DNA of 64,000 nt, from NCBI GenBank assembly GCA_000733355.1, contig JNVV01000007.1, positions 928,624 through 992,623 of the forward strand, read 5' to 3'. This DNA is from Falciphora oryzae. Taxonomy: Eukaryota; Ascomycota; Sordariomycetes; Magnaporthales; Magnaporthaceae. This document shows, piece after piece, positions 1 to 11,400 of this stretch (position 1 is its first letter; each line of letters begins with the position of its first letter). The notes beneath the pieces were generated by a model. It had not been told where the DNA came from. It saw only the letters and a program-made list of their open reading frames with translations, and ran no database searches. A program made the position numbers and the translations under genes.

Positions 1-1
1 A

Positions 2-3000
2 GAGCGCACATTCGCCTCCTCGAGGAGTGATGCCACAGTAGCACCGCTTGTCTCATCTGGCCATTCGCGCGATTCCGCCAGAGACAGTCGCGGCGACGGG
101 TCACGAGACGCAAGGTCCAAGGATCGCGGCGACCGCCACCACCGTCACCACCACCATGACCGTGACCGCCGCCGCGACAGCAGCAGCCACAGGAAACGGG
201 CAAAGCACAGCCATAGCCACAGTCCGCCCCGACACCGGCGCTCACGTCGCCGGTCTCCTAGTCCGACCGGGAAGCTGGAGAGCACAGCAGAGACTGCTAG
301 CAGCCTGTATGTCATTGACCAGCGGGGCGACCCTTTGATCCTGAGATATGGATCCAACGAGCGCTCCCGTGTGCCCGTCTACCGGCGACTAGGCCGTGGC
401 AAGATCCTGGGCTGCGGTCGGGGCTTCCTCGTGCTGGATCGAGATGGCATCAACGAGGTTTTCACCATCCGAACCTCTGGGGACGGTGGCTCCCTCATCA
501 GCCAAAAATCATCCAGTCTGCTGAAGCTTATCACGGCCAAGGGAAGGCGGAATTTGCCGCACGCACCCGCCGCTGCAGATGCCAAGCCTACCGCGCCTGG
601 TGATTTTATGCCCCTTGGCGATTCCCGAAAACGGAATCGCGAAGTGGATGACGGCGACTCTTCGAGCTCCTCAGACGAGGATGCTCGTCCGTTCAGACCT
701 ATCGATCTGTGGCAGTCCAGAAAAGCAACACCAGACAGCGAAAATATGTCAGACGACGACGCCGACGCCGGGGAGGATGATGACGATATAAAGAAAGAGC
801 ATATTGCTCTTTCCCGTCATGTCAAGGAATATCCAGAGGACGTAGACTCGTGGCTTCGCCTCATCAAACTCCAGGACGTAAGGCTACGTATTGGCCAGGA
901 CGGCCTGGATAGCCGCGATACCAATCCTGGCAACGCATCCCGTGGCGTAGCCGATGTCAAACTATCCATGTTCGAGTCGGCGTTGCCCCACGCGAAATCA
1001 GAGGCAGATCAGGAGCGGCTTCTGCTCGGGCTCATGCGTGAGGGATCTCGCGTTTGGAGTCCCAAGACGCAGGCAGCTCGCTGGGTCGCGACCACAGAGA
1101 AGCATCCAGGAAGCTTCAGATTGTGGAGGGCTCACCTCAACCACGTCATGACCGACGTGGCGTCGTTCAAGTTCGAAACTGGCAAAGCATTCCTTGTGAA
1201 ACGAATGAAATGGCTCAAGGGGAGACTGGAAGAGTGCATGGCTTCTCCCGAGGCAGATCTCGCCGATCTTGCCGATCAGCTCGTCTACGTTCTCCTGCGT
1301 GCAACTCGGTTTCTCCAGGATGCCGGTTTCGGCGAAGTAGCACTCGCAACGTGGCAGGCCATGCTGGAGTTGACTTTCTGCCGCCCCCCAGAGTTGGTGG
1401 ACGCGAAGTCTGAGACCTGTGTCTCCTCCTTTGCGTCTTTCTGGGAGGGAGAAACAGCCCGCTTTGGAGAAGAGGGCTCCCGCGGATGGCGACAGGCCAG
1501 CGAGGAGGATGATGTTCCGGAGCCCAAGCCCCCCGCGCCTCCCGTGCCCCCGACGTCACGCGATGCCTACAAGGAGTGGGCGGCACAGGAGAGTCGCAAA
1601 TCCGCCCAGAGTGCCGTGCCTGCCCGCACCATGGACTCGGGGGCGGACGATGATCCGTTCAGGGTCGTCTTGATCTCTGACATGGAGGATCTGCTGTTTG
1701 CAGTTCCTTCGTCGGTACTTTCGCACACCAAGAGGCGCTTGATCACTGCCCTGGCGCAGTTCTGCCGTCTCCCGCCGCCGTTTGGGCCCGACGGCCTGCC
1801 GTACTCTGCCCTCGACGACCCATTCCTCGCTGGCGATGAGGCGCGGCTCGGCGAGGAGATGCGCAAGCAGGGCACCGAAGAGAGAAAAAGGCAGCAACTA
1901 CAACCAGATGAGCATCTTGCGCTTTCGGAGAAGCTACCACGGTTTCGACAGGACCAGCCACGGATGGCCCCTTCGGCGGATGTCTATTTCTCAGGGTCTG
2001 ACTGGTTCACGTACTTTCCTCTCGAGCCGGGCGCGTCTGAACTACAAGTGACGGAGGGCAGCCTCTGTTGGGCTTTGAGCGCGGTCAAACAGCTCGTGCT
2101 GCAGTGCGGGTTTGAAGAGCTTGCCGAGTACCATCTTGCCCTGCAGTGGCTGCGAGATCCGCAGGGCGTGAGGAAGATGTCCAAGGCTCTCCTCAAAAAT
2201 CATTACCCGACCAACACAGGCCTCTATAAAGCATACGCTGCCGCGGAGAGCGCGAACGGAAATAACGAGCTGGCTTACAAGGTGCTCACATCAGCAGCCG
2301 GCCAGAAACTAAGCCCTGAAGTGTCGGAAACACAATCGCTTTGGAACGCCGCCGCGTGGGTGGGGCTGGCGAGCTTGGACAAAGCCAAGGCCACTTCTTG
2401 CTTCGGCATGTCGATCGGCGACGAGAGCCAGGCGCCAGATGCGGCTCTTTCGCCTGCAGCACTGCTCAAGATGCGACAGACATTCCAGTCCGGCCGGGAC
2501 TACCGGCTCTCCTCTGGCGATGCCGAGGCTGCTGCGCAGTTCGCGGAGTCGTTTGCCCTTCTCGAGTACCTGACCAACAGCGAATGTGCCGAGCCCAGGT
2601 CAGAAAACCAAGGCAACATCTCAGCTGCGATATCGAGCATCCTCTTGTTTTCGCGTGATTTGTGCTCTCGCGGTGCCCTGGCAAAGTCGGCGACGCACGA
2701 ACGTCTCCTCCAGTTTGGGGCGAAGCTCCTTTATTTTCACACCAAACATGGGTGAGTTTTCATCGTGCCCAGGCTGCGGATGCTTAATACCTATAATGCT
2801 AACGCACATCATTTTATACAAACAGACCTTACCGGCCGGCGTTCTTGAGAGAGAAGCTGCACAAGTTTGTCGAGCTTTTCCCGCAGAACAGCATTTTCCT
2901 GTCACTGTTCGACTGGGCCGAGCCGAGCCTCCGGATCGACAGCCCCGTGCGCAAGCTGCTCCAAAAGACAGTCCTGGTCGGTCGACACGACTGCGTCTCG

Positions 3001-3405
3001 GTGCGCATCTTTGCCATCCGGCACGAGCTGCGGGCGGGCAACGCCTACACGGCCCGTGCGGCATTCGAAGCGGCTCTGGCAAGCGGCGGCGGCGGCGACA
3101 AGGGGCCCTGCGCAGGGGACCCGCGGCTCTGGGTGTCGTACCTGCGCCTCGTCGGGGGGCGGGCGGAGCTGCGGCGCAAGGGCAAGGGGAAGGACGTGCT
3201 CTACCGGGCCATGGCGGCGTGCCCTTGGTCCAAGGAGGTGCTGATGGAGGCGTTCGGGCCCGGGCTGGTGGCGGACCTGTCGAGCGGCGAGCTGCGGGCC
3301 GTGTTCGACACCATGGCGGGTCGCGGGCTGCGGGTCCACGTCGACCTGGAGGAGTTTGTGGAGCGGTGGCGGCAGAGCGGGAAGGAGCAGCAGCAGGGGC
3401 GCTAG
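2..3405 (+). CDS. NRDE2: NRDE2 family protein (5' partial)
   Basis: Nuclear RNA-silencing/RNA-surveillance factor of the NRDE-2 (fission yeast Nrl1) family, which in other organisms binds the Mtr4 helicase and acts with splicing factors. Two exons are visible, 2-2751 and 2826-3405, joined by a 74-nt GTGAGT...CAG intron; together they give about 1109 residues. The frame is already open at the left edge, so the true start lies outside the window. The visible N-terminus is rich in Arg, Ser, Asp and His (roughly residues 25-85). Next comes the family hallmark LYVIDQRGDPLILRYG followed by VPVYRRLGRGKILG (about 103-135), which corresponds to the Mtr4-interacting segment. An acidic linker follows, then the HAT-like start HVKEYPEDVDSWLRLIKLQD near 270-290. 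The rest is helical repeat typical of the family. The convergent neighbour is the WHI5-like gene. Confidence 0.9.
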
Positions 3406-4624
3406 AGTTGGAGCTGACCAGGCCCAAACTATTGGTCGTTGCATCATGTTGTTTGTGTTGACACGACGCATGGGAAACAAGCGGTCCTTTGTAGATGGTG
3501 CAGTCCTTGTGGCGGTTGCTCCTATTGGTGACACAATATAAAATCCTCGGCGGCCCTCAGCCAGCCTCGTCTCCCTCCTCGCCCGCTTGCTGGGTTGCTT
3601 GCAGGGCCGTAGGTACCAACCTAGGTATGTATGTAGGTAGGGTATGCACCACGGCAAAACACCCAATAAGGTCTCCGCCTGCTGCCTGCCTGCTGCCCGT
3701 CAGCATGCATCGAGCCGGGTTGCATTTGATGCAGCGCTTGCGCCATGTGGGGGGCGTCGCCCGCCGCGCGATGGGGTCCCATGTCCCTGCCCGGGGCCAG
3801 GCAGGGTCCTCCATGGTCCACAGCCGACCCGGCCGGCCGGGTCGAGGTGGACGGACGGGGCGCACCGTGGCGCGTCGCGGTATACCACTACTACACATCA
3901 AATCCATTTGGTAATGCCGCCGTCCCAAATCGCTCTTTTACGCAGCAAAGTCGGGGGTTTCGGTTTCTGGGTGTTTTGTGGCACAAGTGCTACCCCATTT
4001 TTTTTTTATTTTTTTTATCTTGAAAACCAGGTCCCAGCCCCGCCGATTGAACTACTCACTCCCCCGCCCAGTTGAGTGAAGCACGGTTAAAATTGGTTGA
4101 GACCCATTCTCGGCAGTTCCGACAACGGAGAGGGAGGGGTACGCCCACATACGTCTTCTGCAAAAACCAGCAGCCTCGAGATATTTTCAAAGATTTTTCG
4201 TCAATCCAAATACCAAAAGCGCCCAACACTCGTCTCGTTCACCTTGCTGGGTGAAGCAAGAAACCTAAATGGAAATACAAGATCATATGCCTCCGAGGTC
4301 ATAAGGCCCGCCAGATACGCCTCCCAAACCCAGCCCCACGCAACCCCTGCTCTGAGATGCCTTCATCCAGAGGACCATTTTCCCTCCCTCCATCCGTTTC
4401 CTTTTCTCTCCTTCCATTCACTTCAGCTTTACGACCAGGATCGGCCGAACAAATTTTCGTCAGATACGACATGAACGACAGAATGGGTCAGTAAGCCACA
4501 AAACCATCAAAAGTTTTTTTTTTTTTTTTTTTTTGTTTTGCCAGCCGGCCACACCAGTACTCCTACTTCTATTACCCCCTTTCTAGATGTCTACCAAAAA
4601 GCCACCGATACCGAAAAAAAGCGG
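3406..4624. other. Intergenic, convergent 3' ends
   Basis: No gene supported. It lies between the 3' ends of NRDE2 and the WHI5-like gene, so it should hold both 3' UTRs and terminators. It contains a TAGGTATGTATGTAGGTAGG stretch near 3622, a T10-A-T8 tract at about 3998-4016 and a T-run of about 20 at 4514-4534. Small ORFs here show no protein character. Confidence 0.6.
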
Positions 4625-5978
4625 TTACTGGCTAGATTTCATAAGCTCTAATAGCCCGTCGGCTGCGGGCCCGCGCAGGGGACTCCTGATGAGGCCGTCA
4701 GCGGCCTCGTCTCCGGGGCCGCTGGGCACCATGATTGGTGGCGGTGCTGCCAGCGAGGATATGCGGGGAAGCTGGGGCGCAGGCAAGCCACCACTTCTGG
4801 GGCTTGAGTAGTACGGCAGCTCCTCGTCCTCCCGCTGCTGCTGTTCTTGCCTCGACTCTTGCGCAGGGACATCTTGGCGGGCCTCCTTATTGTCGCTCGA
4901 GTCTCTACGCGTTGCCGGGGCCGTCCCGCTAGGTGCACTGAAGACAAAGGGAGGAGGGTGCACGCGGGCGATGGCTGGGCGCGGCGAGGCATTGTCGCGT
5001 CTGCTGTCGCTGGACAATGTCGACGCGATCGAGGATCTGTGTGGTGCCGATGTCCTTGCTGCCCCGGCGGCGGACGACGGTCTCGAGCTGGAAAAGCCGG
5101 CGGAGACGGGACGAATCATCTGCAGCCGCTCGAGAGGCACATCCGTCTGTCCGGTCCGCACCTTGTACGCCGCCAGAGACAGTCGCAGGCGGATAATTTC
5201 TGCCTTCTGTTTCATCACCCGAATTGTCAGTCTTTGCACGGCAATAGGCCCCGTCCGTAACCCAAGTTTGATAATAATTTGGGTTTCGTGTTGCTCACCT
5301 GTCTTGTGGCCTCGGCCCGCGACTGGGGGCGTCGAGCCGGCGCTGAGACGGCCGCTGGTGGTGCCGGCTGTGGTGCAATGGCGGCGGGGCCATCCATGTC
5401 GGGGTCGGTTAGTGCCGTGACCTGGGTCGTGTCAACACCGGACGTGTCGAACACGGAGGACTCGGCGGGCGACGGAGACCGTTGCCTCGTATCGACATCA
5501 CGCTCAATCGACTCCTGCAGACCAGGTGCGGATCAGATATTAGTTGATGTTTGCTCAGCAGAGCGTGTCGCGTGCGCGTCTCTTTTTAATCGCAGCAAGG
5601 TTCCCCACACCCATCGCGGGGGAGGAGGCCAAAGCTTTCACATACCGGCTGCCCTCGTTCCTGCGTCGACTCCTCTGAAGAAGTAGGAATTTCGTCCTTG
5701 ATCTCAGGATCCATGCAGGCCTTCTTGACCGGCTGCGGCTGTTGGTGGTGGGCGGCGGCGGCGGCACCAGCCATTGACGCGAAGGGCCGCTTCCGCGGTT
5801 GCTCCTGCTCGGTGGGCAGAGTCGGACGCGACGTGGCAGAGAGCTTCAGGGGCGAGACGGACGCCGCCGCGGCCGCAAACTTGCCCCCTGCTACCCTGGA
5901 TGGTGCGGGCGAGGACCTGTTCACGTCCAGGGGGGCGAGGACGCGCCTCTTTGGTGATGAAGATGCCGGTGCGTTCAT
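4625..5978 (-). CDS. WHI5/NRM1-type G1/S transcription repressor
   Basis: Predicted repressor of SBF/MBF-type G1/S transcription. Three exons (5978-5646, 5514-5299, 5206-4625) join in phase 0 and encode 376 residues. The decisive feature is the short helical motif KAEIIRLRLSLAAYKVRTGQ, followed by TDVPLERL, at the start of the last exon (about residues 184-212). It matches the WHI5 (GTB) motif that Whi5 and Nrm1 use to bind Swi4/Mbp1-Swi6. The rest is disordered, with several Ser-Pro/Thr-Pro sites (SSPKRR, RSPSPAE) suitable for CDK control, and a start MNAPASSSPKRRVLAPLDVN. Introns are GTATGT...CTGCAG and GTGAGC...ACAG; the second interrupts the gene exactly before the motif. Whether it is the Whi5 or the Nrm1 orthologue cannot be decided from the motif alone. 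Confidence 0.8.
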
Positions 5979-8460
5979 TGTTGTGAGGGGTTTGGGTCCG
6001 ACGGGGTGTGCCGGGAAGGAGGGTAGGTTTAGAAGGGAGAGCTAGAGACAGAGAGAATGGTATATCGAGGTCGGACACGAGAGGGCCGCTCGTGATGCGC
6101 CGTGGGTTGTACGCGGGCGCGTTAAGGGGTTCAAGGCAGAAGCTGGATGGATGATGGCGGGGGAAGGCCGAGGATGGCCAAGGACCGTGGCAAGCTACGG
6201 CTGACCCGTGTTTGTTTGGTAAATATCGTGGGCCTTGAAACGATAGACAAGTATGTGTCTAGGTAGACAGCTAGCTGACAAGAATCTTTCCAGACTCGAG
6301 CGGATGGCAGCAAGAAGGGCAAAGATGGAGGATGCGCGGGTCGTCGATGAGAAATGCCCTCAGGTCACCTCACCCTTCTTGTATTGATGTTTGGCCCGTG
6401 TCCAGCACTTGCAGACGCGGTTCGGTTCCCACACCGAGGCCAGGGTATTTGGCTCAATTGTGGGGGCTCTGTGGGGCCATAGACGCCCACAGTCGCGTTT
6501 TGCTGAGGAAATTGAGCGCTGGACCGTGCCGGACGCCAAAAGGTGACGGCAGCGGTTTTTCGCGCGTCCAAAAGTCCGAGCTCGGCCATCGACGCTCTCT
6601 TTATGTCATGCTGATTGTTGGTATGACGCATCGAGAGTGCCATCCAAGGCTCTTCAATGTCGCCCACTCTTCTTCTATCATCCGTTGGCCGCCCCTTTCC
6701 CTGATCCCTCCGACCACCCAGATGTATTCACTACTCTCGCCTTCTTGTCCTTATCTCTGTCCATTTTCCGTGATAGCACGCTTCGTGTCCGGGACATCCC
6801 ACCCCGCCTTTCACGATAATGCATGCCCGGATATTGAACATGGCCTCTTTGTTGATCCACAGCGGCCCGCGCGGTGCAGCTCACAAAGAGCAAAAAGCAC
6901 GGGCGCTCGGTTGGAACCATCAATGCTTTTGTGGTCTGTGCAAGGTTGAAGAGGGGAAAGAAGCGAAAAACGCGCCTGCGCCCGCCATCGCGTGGGCGCG
7001 TTAAAGATTTGACCAGGGTGGTTTTTTCCTTCTTCGCCTTGGCCGTCCACGCACCCCCTCCTCCAGCCAGCTGGTGGCAACACAAAGCACCTATGTGACA
7101 ATAGACCAAGGTAAACCATTCCTTCCCGCAGTTTCAACTGCATAAATCAATTTAATCTATAATAATGTCCACGGACGAATCAAGCAAGTATCAGGCTCGC
7201 GCGGGTACACACATGCTATACCTATCCGCAGACACGCAACGCATTGATACCTTCACGAACCTGTCCGGCACATGGGTCTCAAAGCGGTGCCCTGCGCATG
7301 ATTGACAAACTCCCCAAAGAGCCTGTATTTCATCATCTACTCATTGCCAGCGGACATGCGTTCCAAGCTGCTTTACTGGCAGTAAATCAACAGCTTGATT
7401 GTCCGGACTTGGCTGCATCCTGGGAGCCAATCAGCTAGACACAGGCCAACGCAGGTACTAAGCGGCACGGCAGACAAAAGACGAAAGACAGCTCAATTGG
7501 AGAGGCGACCGAGGGGACCCTGCCGATCGCCAAGCCGAGGGGTACACCCCTCCCCCTTGCTAGTCGACTCCGCACACCCCTCATCACATAAAGGCACAAA
7601 AATGTCCATAACGTGCTATTCATTGAAAAGGAGGCTGGCGTGACGACGACACCTCTCTTGGTATTTCCCTCGCCTTCCCTTGGTGGTATCATAGTGATCT
7701 CTCCCATGTACAGAACGCACTTCAGCCACCCTCCAGCCTATATCCTTGCATGGCCCCCCGAAGAGCATGGCCGTGACGCAGCCGACCCCGTCGACTGGCC
7801 ATCCGCGGACATCTCCTCTCAGAGCACGAAGCAAAAGAACTAAACAAACAATGAACCAAAGCCGGTGCAAAAAGTCCCACCGGGAGTTCTCGAGCCACCC
7901 AGAAAAGGCAAAACAAGCCTGATTCAAGTCCAAAAGCCGTGAATATGCAATAGCCAACACAGATGTCATGTTGCAAAAGAGTATAGAACATAAACAGCAG
8001 AAAAGCAAAAAAAAAAAAAGAAAAAAAAAACAACTCCGCCATCCGCGGGGTCCATGGTATTCCAGTGACGCCCCTATCCCGTACGGAGAAGAGAATATAA
8101 ATGCAAAGGGGAAAGGAAGTCAATGAGTAAGAAGAAAGGAGCAGGAAAGATATCAAGAGTATGAAGAAAGATCTCCACCCAAAGCCAAGTACCATACCTC
8201 TCATCTCATAGGTCCGTCGATGCGGCGCAAAGAAATAGAGGGAAAAAAAAAAAAAATAAGTAATCGCAAGTATACTGGTGAACCATTATTTGCCCAACGA
8301 TTCCCAAGTGCTCCATCCCGTGGCGCCCACCATTCTTTTAATTCCGTTCGCTTCCCGTCCTGATCAACGCCGTTGCTCGCCAACCAAGAAGAAACCCATA
8401 ACCAAGAAATCCGCGTATGCGTCTCAAGCCGCATGCGGCGGAGGACCATGGCCCCGAGAC
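5979..8460. other. Intergenic between WHI5-like and MED15
   Basis: No gene supported in about 2.5 kb. The left end is upstream of the WHI5-like gene and should hold its promoter. The right end is downstream of MED15 and probably contains its 3' UTR; it is A-rich around 8008-8030 and 8240-8256. The ORFs found are short, compositionally biased and unlike known proteins. Confidence 0.55.
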
Positions 8461-11400
8461 TTAGTTGGTATCCAGTAGGTAGAGCCCGGTAGTATCGAAG
8501 TTAAACGGCTTGTTGAAGTCGCTCGGCACATCTTCCCAGGCCGGCATCGTTGCCAACGCCGGGTCCATACTGTCCATGGCGTCCATCGTGATATTGTTCA
8601 TGTCCATGAGGAAGTCCTGATCCACGGGCGCCCAGTTGAGGTCGATATCCAAGTTAACGCCCTCCGAGATGTCGCTGTTGGGCTCGGACGAGCCGCTGTC
8701 CTTGCTCGACTCGGGCGTGTCGTTGGGTGTCAGCGACCGGTACAGGCTCGGGTCCGAAATCACGCCGCCTCCAGACGGGTCGAGAGAGCCGAAGGCTGAA
8801 AGAAGATCCTGCGGGTCGACATTGGCCATGCCCCACGCTTCGTCTCTAAACGGCAGAACGTCTCCGACCTTGGCGTCCGCCGCCCGCGGAGTGCCTGCAT
8901 CCATGCCACCCTGAACATTGCCCATTGGCCCTGGCCCAGCTGCGCTCCCTTGTCGGTTCATCGATGCGGCCCTGGACATGGGCGTCGCCGCTGCCGAGTC
9001 GATCCTGCCACCAGCCTGTCCCTGCCTTGACAGTGTCATGGCCATGGGCGGAGCCGAGGGCTGAGCCTGACCAGCAATTGGGCCGCCCTTAGCATGACCT
9101 TGAGAATCCAAACCCAGGCTTGAGGCTATGCTCTCGTTGAAGAACTTGAGAGGGTCTTCGTTGGGTCTCACGTGCTCCTCTTGCACGTGTGAGTTCCTCG
9201 CCTCCTCCGTAGCAAATCCTACCGATCCCATCTCGCAGCCCGGCTCGGTGCACACAATCATGGGCGGCTGGGGTGGCTTCGGGGGCTCCGGCTGCGCTTG
9301 TCTCCTGATCTCGGGTGATGGCGGCTTGGTCTGCGGTGAGGCGGTGCTGGACTGAACCGCAGGAGACGAGGCTTGCTGAGGGTTGACCTTCTTCCTCTTG
9401 GGAGGAGGAGGGTTCAGCGTGTCCACCGTAACCGTGGGCTTGCTCAGGTACGCCGGCTGCCCGTGTGGAGAGCTCGCGCCAAATGCGAAGGGCGGCTGGC
9501 TGGATGTTGGGGCCGCAGGGGCCTGTCCGCCTTTGCTGTTTGACCGTTGGTGCATTTGGGTGTGTGCTTTGGTGTTCTCCTCCAGATTGGCCGCGCTCAG
9601 AGGCGCGGGTTGGGGCGCCTGAGGCTGCTGCTGGTTCCCCGGCGGCTTGCTAGCCTCTCCTCGCTCCTTGTACCAGTTACCAATGTCCTTGATCATGTTG
9701 TTGATCATCTCCAGTGCCTGGTCGAGGTCACCGATGTTCATGGAGAAGGACTGGTTCAGGCGGGTGAAGCGGTCCCCGTCCGCAAATTGGCTGGCGATGC
9801 GACATCGCTGTTTTCGCGTCCATAGTTAGCGAATGGCACCTGCTGACGAGTTAACGCTGCGGGCACGAGACAAAACTTACAGTCCTGAAGTACATTCGGG
9901 CGCGGGCATCGTCTTCTGTGATAGAATACCAACGCCCTATGCTCCTGTTCATTTTCGTGAAGAAGTCCACCACGCTCTTGAACTTGCGCGCCATCTCGGC
10001 CTTCTCCACGTTCGACATGGGGATCTCTGGGAATTGCTCGTTTCGCGCCATCTCTGCCCCCATGATAGCCTTCAGACGGTTGTACTGGTCCTGCGTCATG
10101 GGCTGCTCTGCCTGGGCGGCATTCTTCTTCACCATGGCCTCGTACTTCGCCTTGTGTTCAGGGGTGAGGCGCGCTATCTGCTCCGACGTGAGGAACGGCA
10201 GACCCGTGCCGAGCGGCCGTTGAGCCGCTTGATTGGGCATTTGAGTCTTCTGCTGTTGTGTTGCGACCGGCGGCTGCTGAGGAGCCGCCTCGGTCGCCTC
10301 GTCCGGACTAGAACGCTTAAGGTTCCTGGGTTGTGCCTGTGCAGATGATGGGCCGGGTGCGGATGCACGGTTCTGCATGTTGTTCCTGTTACCAGCAGGC
10401 GGTGCTGCCGGCGCCGCGGGCTTTTTGTCCGCGGCAGGCACTGGAACTGTTCCCGAAGCAGGGACAGCTGGCCTCTGTGCAGGTGACTGGTTTTGGCCAG
10501 TCTGGATGGGCGCCTGCCCATCGGCTGCAGGCGGAGGTCCCTGCTGTCCCTGCCCCGGCTGTTGTTGGGTTGAGGCCCTAAGGGCCTGTTGCGCCTGCAT
10601 CTTCTTCATGTACTCGCGGATCTTAACCTGTCTAGCGAGATTTACAACTGTGTCGAGCGGCGCCCCAATCAGTCTCGGGTGATTGCGAAGAGCGTTTATT
10701 TCATCCTGAGTCGGTTGTAGCATTTGTGGCGGCAAGTTTGCCAGAATACTCGGCGGCAGGCCCGGTATCTGGCCTTGCTGGGGCCTTCCGGCAGGACCAC
10801 CGGAGGCCTGCGCTGGAATCTGTGGGTTTTGCGACTGAGGGTGACCCATGTTCGGCTGAGGTTGCGTTTGCTGGGGTGGTGTTGGCTGAGGAGTCGGCCC
10901 CGCCTGTTGCGGCTGCTGCTGCTGCTGCGGTTTTGGGGGCTGCGCATGTTGTGCCTGCTGCTGCTGCTGTTGCTTCTGTTGTTGTTGCTGCTGCGCTTGC
11001 TGCTGCTCTCTTTGCTGTTGTTGCTGCTGCTGCTGCTGCTTCTGTTGCTGTTGATGCTGCTGCTGCTGCTGCTGCGCTTGTTGCTGCGCTTGTTGCTGCG
11101 CTTGTTGCTGCGCTTGTTGCTGTGCTTGTTGTTGTGCTTGTTGTTGTGCTTGTTGCTGTGCTTGTTGCTGCTGCTGGGCCTGAGCTTGTTGTTGTTGTTG
11201 TTGTTGCGCCTGCTGCTGTTGCTGCTGTTGTTGCGCCTGCTGCTGTTGCGCCTGAGCCTGTTGCTGCTGATGAAGCTGCTTCCTCAAGAGATTTTGGAAT
11301 TGAACCAGTTGCAAGCGACCCAAGGCAGCCTCAACCTGTGGAGACACTCCGTGTTGGGAAATCCACATCTTAAGCTGGTTCCATTTTTTGACGTCAGGAG

